Assembly: GCA_030447725.1 (NCBI GenBank)
Contig: JAUJOQ010000005.1
Span: 8,187 to 72,186, forward strand
Length of the DNA stretch: 64,000 bases
Reading direction: 5' to 3'
From: Thermoleophilaceae bacterium
GTDB taxonomy: Bacteria > Actinomycetota > Thermoleophilia > Solirubrobacterales > Thermoleophilaceae
The translations under genes and the position numbers were made by a program. The notes below the pieces were generated by a model that was given only the letters and a program-made list of their open reading frames with translations, was not told the DNA's origin and did no database searches. Positions 40,469-48,273 of the stretch are shown here, piece after piece; the first letter of the stretch is position 1; every line of letters begins with the position of its first letter.

Positions 40469-41398
40469 GTGAGGGGCGTGCTCGACAAGCGGTTGGTCTA
40501 CGTGACCGGCAAGGGGGGTGTCGGCAAGACGACCGTCGCGGCGGCGCTCGGCCTGGCCGCCGCGCGGGCCGGCAAGCGCACCGTTATCTGCGAGGTGGCC
40601 GAGCAGGAACGCATCACCGGGGCCTTCGGCCACGAGCCCGCCGGGTTCACCGAGACCGAGGTGGCGCACAACCTGCACGCTTTCTCGATCGACCCGGAGC
40701 AGGCCAAGCAGGAGTGGCTGCGCCACCAGCTGCGGTCGGGGGCGCTCGCCGGCCTGCTCAACCAGAGCCGGATCTTTCAGTACGTCACGGCTGCGGCCCC
40801 CGGGCTCGCCGAGGTGGTCACGATGGGCAAGATCTGGGAGCTGGCGCAGCTCCAACGCCGCAAAGCTGAGGCCGCCCCCTACGACCTGGTGATCGTCGAC
40901 GCACCCGCAACCGGCCACGGGCTGGCGCTCCTGCGCGCGCCCCGCACGTTCGCGAACATCGCACGGGTGGGCCCGATCAAGAACCACGCCGAGACCATCC
41001 ACTCCTTCACGACCGATCCGAAGGTGACCGCGGTCGTGGCGGTGGCGCTGGCCGAGGAGATGCCGGTCAACGAGACGATCGACCTGGAGCGGCGACTGGC
41101 TGACGAGATGGGGCTCAGGCTGTCCGCGGCGCTGGTGAACGGCGTGCTGCCCGAGCGCTTCACGAACGCCGAGGCGGAGGCGATGGCCTCGCTCGACGGC
41201 GCGGGCAGCACCGCCGCCCGGGAGGCGCTCACCGCCGCGCTGCGCGCCCACGACCGTGCGCGCAGCCAGCGGTCGCAGGTGGCCCGGCTCAAGCGCGGGG
41301 TCGAAGCTCCCGTGTCGACGCTGCCCTTCGTGCTGACGCCCGAGGTGGGCCTCGAGGACCTCGAGAGCCTGTCGGTGGAAGTCGAGCGCAAGCTGTGA
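40469..41398 (+). CDS. ArsA/Get3-like ATPase, subunit A
   Basis: The 309-residue ATPase has the SIMIBI-class deviant P-loop GKGGVGKTT with the intermonomer Lys, ICEVAEQERITGAFG (A' region), and VDAPATGHGLALLRAPRTF (switch II). It is paired and overlapping by 4 bp with a second ATPase. This arrangement matches mycobacterial Rv3679-Rv3680-type proteins, which form heteromers related to Get3 rather than arsenite pumps. No ArsB-like transporter is present. The role is not established from this sequence. It is divergent from parA. Confidence 0.88.
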   Translation: MRGVLDKRLVYVTGKGGVGKTTVAAALGLAAARAGKRTVICEVAEQERITGAFGHEPAGFTETEVAHNLHAFSIDPEQAKQEWLRHQLRSGALAGLLNQSRIFQYVTAAAPGLAEVVTMGKIWELAQLQRRKAEAAPYDLVIVDAPATGHGLALLRAPRTFANIARVGPIKNHAETIHSFTTDPKVTAVVAVALAEEMPVNETIDLERRLADEMGLRLSAALVNGVLPERFTNAEAEAMASLDGAGSTAAREALTAALRAHDRARSQRSQVARLKRGVEAPVSTLPFVLTPEVGLEDLESLSVEVERKL

Positions 41399-42507
41399 GC
41401 CCGCGCGCCTCGAGCGGAGTCGGCAACCTGATCGCCCGCAAGGAGGTGGTGATCTGCGCCGGCTCGGGCGGAGTTGGCAAGACCACCGTCTCCGCCGCCA
41501 TCGCCGCGGGCGCCGCCGTGCGCGGCAAGAAGGCGGTGGTGCTCACCATCGACCCGGCCAAGCGCCTAGCCAACTCCCTCGGGCTGCCCGAGCTGGGCAA
41601 CGAGGAGCGGCGCGTGGAGATGGATGCCGACGGCGAGCTGTGGGCGATGATGCTCGACGCCAAGCGCACCTTCGACGACCTGGTCGACACCTACTCGCCC
41701 GACGAGCAGACCCGCCGCGAAGTGCTCGAGAACCCGATCTACCGCCAGCTCTCGAACGCCGTGGCGGGATCCCAGGAGTACATGGCGATGGAGAAGCTGC
41801 ACGAGCTCCACCAGGAGGGCAACTACGACCTGCTGGTGCTCGACACGCCACCGACCCGCAACGCGCTCGACTTCCTCGATGCGCCACGGCGGCTGGCGCG
41901 CTTCATCGACTCGCGCTCGCTGACCTTCTTCCGGGCGTCGACCAAGATGAGCATGGGGATCATGGGGCGCGGCACCGGCGTGCTGTTCTCGGTGATGAAG
42001 AAGGCCACCGGCGTCGACCTGCTCAAGGACGTGGCCGAGTTCTTCAACGCCATGGGGGACATGACCGACGGCTTCCGCGAGCGGGCAGAGCGCGTGGACG
42101 CGCTCATCAGTGACAGCCGCACCACCTTCCTCCTCGTGACATCGCCGCGCGCCGCTGCCATCGAGGAGGCCAGGCACTTCCATCGCAAGCTTCAGTCGGA
42201 GGGGCTGCCCTTCGGCGGCGTGATCGTCAACCGCATGCGGGAGCCGGTGCGCGCCGAGCCGGCGCCCGAGCTCGACTCCGAGCTGGCCGGGATGCTGGAC
42301 GAGAAGCTGGCCGGCAAGGTGGCCCGCAACCTCGCAGAGCACCGCCTGCTGGCCGAGCGCGACGCCCTCAACGTCGATCGCCTGGGCGAGCGGCTGGGGC
42401 GCAAGCCGATCCTGACCGTGCCGGAGCTGAGCGGCGACGTGCACGATCTGGCCGGCCTCGCGGAGCTGAACACGCACCTGTTCGCGCCCGGCGCCCTGCA
42501 ACGCTGA
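41395..42507 (+). CDS. ArsA/Get3-like ATPase, subunit B
   Basis: The 370-residue partner ATPase starts at a GTG overlapping the upstream TGA (GTGA). Its P-loop is GSGGVGKTT, so the first Lys of GKGGVGKT is replaced by Ser. TIDPAKRLANSLGL, DTPPTRNALDFLDAPRRLARFIDSR and a Met-rich helix pair (KMSMGIMGRGTGVLFSVMKKATG) follow. The Met-rich helices resemble the hydrophobic groove of Get3 that holds tail-anchor segments. A functional asymmetry between the two subunits is likely from the P-loop change, which is inference. Confidence 0.88.
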   Translation: MSPRASSGVGNLIARKEVVICAGSGGVGKTTVSAAIAAGAAVRGKKAVVLTIDPAKRLANSLGLPELGNEERRVEMDADGELWAMMLDAKRTFDDLVDTYSPDEQTRREVLENPIYRQLSNAVAGSQEYMAMEKLHELHQEGNYDLLVLDTPPTRNALDFLDAPRRLARFIDSRSLTFFRASTKMSMGIMGRGTGVLFSVMKKATGVDLLKDVAEFFNAMGDMTDGFRERAERVDALISDSRTTFLLVTSPRAAAIEEARHFHRKLQSEGLPFGGVIVNRMREPVRAEPAPELDSELAGMLDEKLAGKVARNLAEHRLLAERDALNVDRLGERLGRKPILTVPELSGDVHDLAGLAELNTHLFAPGALQR

Positions 42508-42517
42508 ACGGCCGACC

Positions 42518-43048
42518 TCACCCGTGCTGTCCGTCCGGCGTTCCGGTGAACTTGGCGAGTCGGGAGGCAGCTTTGCGTCTGACCGCCGCGCGCAGGAGCG
42601 GTGTCCAGCCGAGGAGCAGCCCGACCGGTCCGAGGGCATGACGGGCCCAGCGGTGGAAGCTGAACCGGTCGCGGTGCTCGACGATCAGCCCGTCCTCGAA
42701 TCGAAAGCTCGCGGGGATGTCGTTGACGACCGGGCGCCCGGTCTCGGTGAACGTGTAGTGGGCCCGCCAGTGGGCCGACCCGCGCGCCTGGTCGGCCTCG
42801 TGCTCGAGCAGTTGCACGCGCGGCTCTCCCGGGCCCTCGGTGAGCATTCGCCACATCGCACCCGCACGGTCGCCGCGCGGATCGGTGAACACGGGGTCGG
42901 AGAACCGGACGTGAAGCGCGTAGCAGGCGGCCATCGCGTCCCCGTCGCGCTCGTCGAACGCCCCGTAGAAGCGCTCGCTGAGCAGGCGATGACGTCGGTC
43001 ATCGGTCGTCCGCCGCCGTTGCCCCGAGCGAGGGCGCCGGCTGCACAA
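42518..43048 (-). CDS. SnoaL/NTF2-like protein, start or frame uncertain
   Basis: The NTF2-like fold is visible: LLSERFYGAFDERDGDAMAACYALHVRFSDPVFTDPRGD, MWRMLTEGP, GSAHWRAHYTFTETGRPVVNDIPASFRFEDGLIVEHRDRFSFHRWARHALG. The intact frame would start at a TTG inside the upstream gene, 50 bp before that gene ends. An ATG that overlaps the upstream TGA (ATGA, at 43002) is in another frame and would join after a one-base deletion near codon 5. The second reading is the more natural gene start. Cyclase/isomerase-like roles are typical. The substrate is unknown. Confidence 0.68.
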   Translation of the reverse strand: MCSRRPRSGQRRRTTDDRRHRLLSERFYGAFDERDGDAMAACYALHVRFSDPVFTDPRGDRAGAMWRMLTEGPGEPRVQLLEHEADQARGSAHWRAHYTFTETGRPVVNDIPASFRFEDGLIVEHRDRFSFHRWARHALGPVGLLLGWTPLLRAAVRRKAASRLAKFTGTPDGQHG

Positions 43049-43472
43049 GGCCGAGCTGGCTGAGGATCGTGGCGGCGTCGAAGTAGACTCGCTCGCAGAC
43101 CAGGCTCTCGTCCTCGAAGAGGAAGAAGGCCACGGTGCGGCACGTGAACTCCTTGCCCGTGGCGGGAATGCCGCGCAGCGGACCCTCGTGGGTCCCCTTC
43201 AGCTCGAACTCGACGATCACGCCGGCGTCGGTGTGATGGAGGGCGATCAGCTCGTTGCGCTGATCGGGAAAGGCGGTCCGCGAGTCCTCGAAGTAGCGGC
43301 GCACCGCCTCTTCCCCGTCGAATACATCGCCCGTCGGCACGATCTCGTAGCGGGGATGGTCGAAGGTGCCGAGCGTCACCTCGAAGTCATGGTGGTTCTC
43401 GGACTCCATGTGCTCGCGGACGAGCGCCTCGCGGCGCTCGCGCAGCGCCGGGCCGGTCGTCAGCTCACTCAT
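42999..43472 (-). CDS. SnoaL-like polyketide cyclase/ester cyclase family protein
   Basis: The 157-residue NTF2-fold protein has the ester-cyclase pattern: REHMESENHHDFEVTLGTFDHPRYEIVPTGDVFDGEEAVRRYF, then IVEFELKGTHEGPLRGIPATGKEFTCRTVAFFLFEDESLVCERVYFD. Polar residues lining the pocket include H, D and the GLPATG-like RGIPATG loop. Such proteins are often of unknown function outside polyketide pathways. It forms a pair with another NTF2-fold gene downstream. Confidence 0.86.
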   Translation of the reverse strand: MSELTTGPALRERREALVREHMESENHHDFEVTLGTFDHPRYEIVPTGDVFDGEEAVRRYFEDSRTAFPDQRNELIALHHTDAGVIVEFELKGTHEGPLRGIPATGKEFTCRTVAFFLFEDESLVCERVYFDAATILSQLGLVQPAPSLGATAADDR

Positions 43473-43483
43473 GCGCGAGGATG

Positions 43484-44863
43484 CTAGACCGGCGCAGAGA
43501 AGTCTGCGAAGTCGTCGTACTCGTCGAGGGGCGCGAGTTCTGTGGTGACGGGCTCCTCCTCCTCGATCGGCTCCTTGCGAAGCGAGCGTGCCCGGATCTC
43601 GAACGGCTCGGGCTGCTCGAGCAACAGGTCGTCGGCCACGGCACGCAGATCGGCGTCGAGGTAGCCGCAGAGCACGTCGCGAAGCAGCGCGCGCAGGTGG
43701 CGCTCGGTCTCGTCGACCAGCGTCCGCGGAGAATCCGAGCCCACCGCCTCCAGGTAGTCGTCATCGGGACCGTCGCCCATCACGAAGCGTTCGAGTGCCT
43801 GGGCCAGCTCCAAGCGCCTCTGCACGCGCTTGCGCTCACCCTCCTCGGCGCATAGCACGGCGACGCTCAGGGCAAGGCTCGACCGGCCCGTCTCGGCGGG
43901 TGTCTGGAGCAGGGCGCGCAGCGCGAGCAGATAGTCCGACAGCGCCTCCGCCTCGAAACGCCGGCCGCATCCCATCTCGAAGCGCGAGAGAGCCCAGGCG
44001 ACTGCTCCGCCGTGGGTGGACTTGCCGATCGCCGCCAGGAACTGGCACAGCTCGGGGTCCTCGCCCTCGACGACTATCCACGGCTCGCCCCGGGCGGCCC
44101 CGGTGGCCTCCATCTCGAACGGCTGCCAGCGCCCGTCGCCGCTGCGGCGCCAGGCCAGCGCGGCCAGCGCGACCCCGCCGGGCTTCCACAGCCGCAAGCC
44201 GGTCAGCAGCCGGCGAAAGCGCGAAGGCGCCTCGGCGGCCGGCACCGGGTCATCGGGTGAGACCTCCATCGACAGCATCAGCAGCACGTTGGGGCTTCGG
44301 CGCTCGGCGCCCGACGCGGGGTCGGCGGGATCGCCCCAGACCGCCTCGTCGGGGGCGTCGGTCCTGTCCCCCCGGACCATGCACATGCCCTCGCCGAGGT
44401 CCACGCGCTCGGCCTCGACCTCCAGGCCGTAGATCGGCACCAGTACCGTGGCCGGCCGGCTCTTCTCGAACAGCGTGCGTTCGACCTCGGCGTACACGCG
44501 CTCGAAGCGCTCTTCGGGAAAGGTGAAGTCGGTCACGTCCTCGTACAGGCGCTCGAGCATGGCAAGCAGCGCCGGCTCCGCCTCCGCGCCGCGCAGCCCG
44601 TTCACGCGCAGGTACGCCGACGCGCCGCTGCCCAGTGCGTGGGCGGCGGGCAGGCAGCTGTCCAGCGCGCGCAGGCGCGTCCAGCGATCGGCGATGAACC
44701 TCTCGGTGAGCGGGCGGAAGTGGTACAGCGTGGGTCCCGAGCGTCCGCTGCCCTCGTCGAGGTCGAACTCCAGCTCGGCGCCGGCGCTCTGGTCGGCGCG
44801 CAGCAGCCGGGCGGATTCCAGCGCGAAGGCTCGCAGCGCGTCGCGGAGTACACGATCTCGCAT
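43484..44863 (-). CDS. Conserved hypothetical protein, 459 residues
   Basis: I do not recognise a named family. From an ATG at 44863 the protein is soluble and mixed alpha/beta. It has an N-terminal RDALRAFALESARLLRADQSAGAELEFDLDEG, a middle region with VLVPIYGLEVEAERVDLGEGMCMVRGDRTDAP, a hinge near residue 220 (PSRFRRLLTGLRLWKPGGVAL), and a C-terminal helical half ending in a long acidic tail. The many Arg/Glu helices suggest a regulatory or scaffold role. It is divergent from the phytoene synthase gene, 84 bp away. Earlier in-frame starts extend into that gap. Confidence 0.68.
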   Translation of the reverse strand: MRDRVLRDALRAFALESARLLRADQSAGAELEFDLDEGSGRSGPTLYHFRPLTERFIADRWTRLRALDSCLPAAHALGSGASAYLRVNGLRGAEAEPALLAMLERLYEDVTDFTFPEERFERVYAEVERTLFEKSRPATVLVPIYGLEVEAERVDLGEGMCMVRGDRTDAPDEAVWGDPADPASGAERRSPNVLLMLSMEVSPDDPVPAAEAPSRFRRLLTGLRLWKPGGVALAALAWRRSGDGRWQPFEMEATGAARGEPWIVVEGEDPELCQFLAAIGKSTHGGAVAWALSRFEMGCGRRFEAEALSDYLLALRALLQTPAETGRSSLALSVAVLCAEEGERKRVQRRLELAQALERFVMGDGPDDDYLEAVGSDSPRTLVDETERHLRALLRDVLCGYLDADLRAVADDLLLEQPEPFEIRARSLRKEPIEEEEPVTTELAPLDEYDDFADFSAPV

Positions 44864-44947
44864 AGGGCGCGATTTCGCCGTGACCGCGGCGGCTCCTGCC
44901 TTCTCTGCCAGGATGACGTGATCGCCGCCGGCCTCCGTACACAGGGC

Positions 44948-45820
44948 ATGACGCCGCAGCTGCGAGCTTCCTATGCGGCGTGCCGCCGTCTGCACCGGCG
45001 CCACGATCCGACCTACTACCTGGCCACCCGGCGGCTACCGGCCGAGGTGCGGCCGGCGGTGCACGCCCTCTACGCCTTCGTGCGCACGGCCGACGAGCTG
45101 GTCGACGGGCCCGGGCGCGCCCTGGAGCCGGCTGCCCGCCGTGCCGCGCTCAACCGTCGCGAGGAGCAGCTCTGGAGCGCCCTGGCCGGCAGGAAGAGCG
45201 CCGACCCGTCCATCTCGGCCCTCGTGCACGCGGGACGGCGCCACAACCTGCCGCTGGAGGAACTACACGCCTACATGGAATCCATGCGCACCGACTGCGG
45301 CCCCGTGCGCATCGGCAGCTGGGACGAGCTGACGCGTTACATGAACGGCAGCGCGGCGGCCGTCGGGCGTATCATGGCCCCTCTGCTGGGGGCGCCGGGT
45401 GAGGCGTCCGAAAGCTTCGCGAGGCTCGGCATGGCCTTTCAGCTGACCAACTTCATCCGCGACGTTCGCGAGGACTGGACGCTCGACCGCATGTACCTAC
45501 CCGACGACGAGCGCGCCCGCTTCGGAGTGAGCGAGCAGCAGATCGAGCGCGGCGAGGCCACACCCGGCTTCCGGGCGCTCCTGGCCCTAGAGGTCCAACG
45601 AGCGCGCGACCTGTTCGCCGCCGGCGATCCGGCGCTCGTAGCCGTGGCGCCCAGGATCCGTCCCGGGATGAGGATGGCGCGCGCGGTCTACATGAGAGTT
45701 CTCGACCGAGTGGAACGCCTGGATTACGACGTGCTCCGGTCGCAGGCCGCCCTACCCCCCTGGGAGGCCGGACGCGCCGTGCTCGGCTCCCTGAGCGCTC
45801 GAGGACGCGCGCAGCCGTGA
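44948..45820 (+). CDS. Phytoene/squalene synthase family prenyltransferase
   Basis: The 290-residue trans-isoprenyl synthase has YYLATRRLPAEVRPAVHALYAFVRTADELVDGPG, with the first Asp-rich motif DELVD, and FIRDVREDWTLDRMYLP, with the second. It joins two prenyl diphosphates head-to-head to squalene or phytoene using Mg2+. Phytoene or squalene cannot be decided from these motifs alone. It overlaps the flavin reductase gene downstream by 4 bp. That partner and the absence of phytoene desaturase here leave open a hopanoid, carotenoid or other terpenoid pathway. Confidence 0.9.
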   Translation: MTPQLRASYAACRRLHRRHDPTYYLATRRLPAEVRPAVHALYAFVRTADELVDGPGRALEPAARRAALNRREEQLWSALAGRKSADPSISALVHAGRRHNLPLEELHAYMESMRTDCGPVRIGSWDELTRYMNGSAAAVGRIMAPLLGAPGEASESFARLGMAFQLTNFIRDVREDWTLDRMYLPDDERARFGVSEQQIERGEATPGFRALLALEVQRARDLFAAGDPALVAVAPRIRPGMRMARAVYMRVLDRVERLDYDVLRSQAALPPWEAGRAVLGSLSARGRAQP

Positions 45821-46983
45821 CCAAGCGGGCGACCCTCCCCCGCGCACAGCGCACGCGCATCGACCGGCCTCGGGCCGACGTGCTGATCTGCGGCGCCAGC
45901 TTCGCCGGACTGGCGGTGGCCCGCGAGCTCACCGGAAGCGGCGCCGACGTGTTGCTCGTGGACCGATACGAGATCGGCGAGCGTCAGACCTCGGCGTGCG
46001 CCGCGCCCACGCCGTGGCTGCATGCCATCGGAGTGCAGGGCTCCATCTGCCAGGAGATCCCGTGCATGTCCTTTCACACCCCGCACGGATCGGTGCGCTA
46101 CCGGCTGCCCTGGAGCTGGTCGTCGTTCGACTATCCCGAACTCTGCCGGCTGCTCTTCGAGCAGTGCGACGCCCGCTTCGAGATCGCCAAGGTGCAGGGG
46201 CGCGGGCCGGGCGGGACCGTGAGCAGCGATCGCGGCGACCTCGATGCCGAGCTCATCGTGGACGCCCTGGGCTGGCGTCGCGTGCTGGCGGCGGACGGCT
46301 ACCAGCCTCCCGACTCTCCCCTGTCGCGGGGCCTCGAGGTGCACCCGCCCGGCGGCGGGTCAGACCTCGACGTGTGGATCGACCGCTCGCTGGTGCGCTT
46401 CGGGTATTCGTGGAGCGTGCCGGCCGAGGGCGAGCAGCGTGTGGGCGTCGGTTCATATGAGCCGCGCCACCACGTCAAGGACGCCACCGTCGAGTTGGCC
46501 GGACGGCTTGACGTGCCCGCCGTCGCCTACCAGGGCAACTGGTTTCCCCACCGCCTGCGCCAAGCCGCCGAGGACGGTGTCTTCTACGCCGGCGACTCGG
46601 CCGGCCACTGCTTTCCGCTGTCGGGCGAGGGCATCCGCACCGCCTTCTACTTCGGAATCGCGTGCGGCCGCGAGCTGAGAGCGGTGATCGGGGGAGAGCA
46701 AGAGCGTGAGCAGGCCCTGCGCCGTTACGCGCGCTTCAGCGCCGGCCATGCGCGAGCCTTCGGCCTGGCACTGGCTCTACAGCGGCTCATCCCCGCCCTC
46801 CCGCCCCGGCTGCTGACGCTGGCGTTGCGGGCGTTCGGCCGTCAGCCACTGATCGACCGCTCCTTCGGCTGGTACCTCGACCAGGCCCACCCCAGCTTCG
46901 TCCGCGCGACTGCGGATCAGGCGGCGACGGGGGCCGCGGAAGCCGGGGCTTGCGGACAGGCCCTCAGCCACTCCTTGCCGTAG
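45817..46983 (+). CDS. FAD-dependent reductase of the geranylgeranyl-reductase type
   Basis: The 388-residue flavoprotein has a Rossmann start VLICGASFAGLAVARELTGSGADVLLVDR (a GxGxxG variant), a central substrate region and the flavin-binding YAGDSAGHCFPLSGEGIRTAFYFG. This is the layout of geranylgeranyl reductases and related halogenase-like monooxygenases. It would reduce double bonds in a prenyl chain, consistent with the linked prenyltransferase. The GTG overlaps the upstream stop (GTGA). Its last 67 bp overlap the convergent HxlR gene. Confidence 0.88.
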   Translation: MTKRATLPRAQRTRIDRPRADVLICGASFAGLAVARELTGSGADVLLVDRYEIGERQTSACAAPTPWLHAIGVQGSICQEIPCMSFHTPHGSVRYRLPWSWSSFDYPELCRLLFEQCDARFEIAKVQGRGPGGTVSSDRGDLDAELIVDALGWRRVLAADGYQPPDSPLSRGLEVHPPGGGSDLDVWIDRSLVRFGYSWSVPAEGEQRVGVGSYEPRHHVKDATVELAGRLDVPAVAYQGNWFPHRLRQAAEDGVFYAGDSAGHCFPLSGEGIRTAFYFGIACGRELRAVIGGEQEREQALRRYARFSAGHARAFGLALALQRLIPALPPRLLTLALRAFGRQPLIDRSFGWYLDQAHPSFVRATADQAATGAAEAGACGQALSHSLP

Positions 46984-47309
46984 GAGCGCATGTCCTCGAT
47001 CAGCGGGAGGAGGGCCTGGCCCTTCTCGGTGAGCGAGTACTCAACCCGCGGGGGGACCTCGGGGAACGTGTGGCGCTCGACCATCCCCTCCTCCTCGAGG
47101 GCACGCAGCCGAAGCGAGAGAGTGCGCGGCGAGATGCCGGCCAGCGAGCGCTCGAGCTCGCAGAACCGAGTGCGACCGGCGGCGAGATCGCGGATCACGA
47201 GAATGGTCCACTTTCCGCAGATGATGTCGGCGGTAGCGCAGACCGGACAGGTCTCGTCCGCGACTCGACTCGAAGCCTTCGGCATGGATGCCTTTGAAGC
47301 ATTCGGCAT
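46917..47309 (-). CDS. HxlR-family transcriptional regulator
   Basis: The 130-residue winged-helix regulator has CPVCATADIICGKWTILVIRDLAAGRTRFCELERSLAGISPRTLSLRLRALEEEGMVERHTF and the wing PPRVEYSLTEKGQALLPLIEDMRSYGKEW. The paired Cys in CPVC could sense redox or electrophiles, as in other HxlR proteins. The ATG at 47309 is inside a 30-nt palindrome; ATG 47285 is an alternative. Two sets of ATGCTTC/GAAGCAT half-sites flank its start, so it probably represses its own gene. The convergent terpenoid genes may be part of its network, by position only. Confidence 0.85.
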   Translation of the reverse strand: MPNASKASMPKASSRVADETCPVCATADIICGKWTILVIRDLAAGRTRFCELERSLAGISPRTLSLRLRALEEEGMVERHTFPEVPPRVEYSLTEKGQALLPLIEDMRSYGKEWLRACPQAPASAAPVAA

Positions 47310-47325
47310 GGATGCCGAATGCTTC
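47296..47325. promoter_or_regulatory. 30-nt palindrome spanning the HxlR start codon
   Basis: Arms GAAGCATTCGGCAT and ATGCCGAATGCTTC are perfect inverted copies separated by GG. The outer halves repeat the GAAGCAT/ATGCTTC sites found 50-95 bp upstream. It could be a second operator or an RNA hairpin over the start. Confidence 0.6.
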
Positions 47326-47371
47326 GCCTCCGTGTCCGTTGCGCTGGCCACTCTCCCCCAGTCTAGCGGCA

Positions 47372-47392
47372 ATGCTTCACCAACTGAAGCAT
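47372..47392. promoter_or_regulatory. Operator-like inverted repeat upstream of the HxlR gene
   Basis: ATGCTTCA, spacer CCAAC, TGAAGCAT is a perfect 8-bp inverted repeat. It is centred about 73 bp before the ATG, a good place for an HxlR-family operator. Confidence 0.65.
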
Positions 47393-47442
47393 GGCCGGAC
47401 GTGCCGTTCGCTCCGGTCCGCTCGTCTCCGCTGACGGTGGGG

Positions 47443-48138
47443 TCAGCCGCCCAGCAGACCTCCGCCGCCGCTGGTTGGCACCACCGGGCGACCCTCGCTC
47501 GGCTGCACGAGCACCCAGCCCGCGCCTTGGAAGGACATCTGCAGGGACTCGCCCGAGCCACGGCCGATCAGGTTCTTGAGCTTCACGTCGGTCTTGATCG
47601 AGGTGCTGACGCCACTCGACCAGGTGATGGCCGCCTGAGGGTCGGCGAACGTGGGAGCGTCGCCGGTGTTGAGCAGCACGGGCGGTCCGTCGGAGATGAT
47701 CGCCACCCAGCCGCTGCCCTGGAGCGACATGTTGAACAGGCCGCCCGCCATCATGCCGGCCGCGCCACCCGAGACCTTCTGGATGTCCCAGTCGATGCCC
47801 GCGTCGAAGGCCAGCACGTTGGCGCCGTTGCAGGTCACGGCGTCGTTCTCAAGCTTGATCAAATGGATGTCCTGCGCCGTGTCGGCCAGGAACACCTCTC
47901 CTGTGCCGGTGATCTTCATCAGGCTCGTGCCCTCGCCTGAGACGGCCTTCTTGAGCATCCTTCCCATGCCTCCCGCCCCGGCATGCTCGAACGTCACGTC
48001 GCCCTGATAGGCGACCATCGACCCCAGCTTGGCCTGCACGGTGACGGCCTCCAGCCGGACCTTCAGAAGCTTCGAGTTCTGCAGCGCGAACGATTCCTGA
48101 GACTGTGTCTCCTGGTATTCCCCGAGGGTGCTTTGCAC
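47443..48138 (-). CDS. AIM24-family protein
   Basis: The 231-residue beta-rich protein matches the AIM24/TIGR00266 family: FALQNSKLLKVRL, LGSMVAYQGDVTFEHAG, GTGEVFLADTAQDIHLIKLE, VLAFDAGIDWDIQKVSGGAAGMMAGGLFNMSLQGSGWVAIISDG. The C-terminus is Gly-rich. The bacterial function is unknown. The eukaryotic homologue affects mitochondrial inner-membrane structure. The start GTG has AAGGAG about 8 nt upstream. The gene follows pilT on the same strand by 135 bp. Confidence 0.9.
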   Translation of the reverse strand: MQSTLGEYQETQSQESFALQNSKLLKVRLEAVTVQAKLGSMVAYQGDVTFEHAGAGGMGRMLKKAVSGEGTSLMKITGTGEVFLADTAQDIHLIKLENDAVTCNGANVLAFDAGIDWDIQKVSGGAAGMMAGGLFNMSLQGSGWVAIISDGPPVLLNTGDAPTFADPQAAITWSSGVSTSIKTDVKLKNLIGRGSGESLQMSFQGAGWVLVQPSEGRPVVPTSGGGGLLGG

Positions 48139-48273
48139 CTCTGCTCCTTCTTTCGCCAGTATGCGGTCCGCTCACTCTCAGCGTTGGGACGGCTCACGTC
48201 AAGTCGGTTTCTGCCCCTTCGCCGGCAGCGCCCACGCCCCACTGCGCGTAACCGGCTGGGACGGGCGCAGGGC

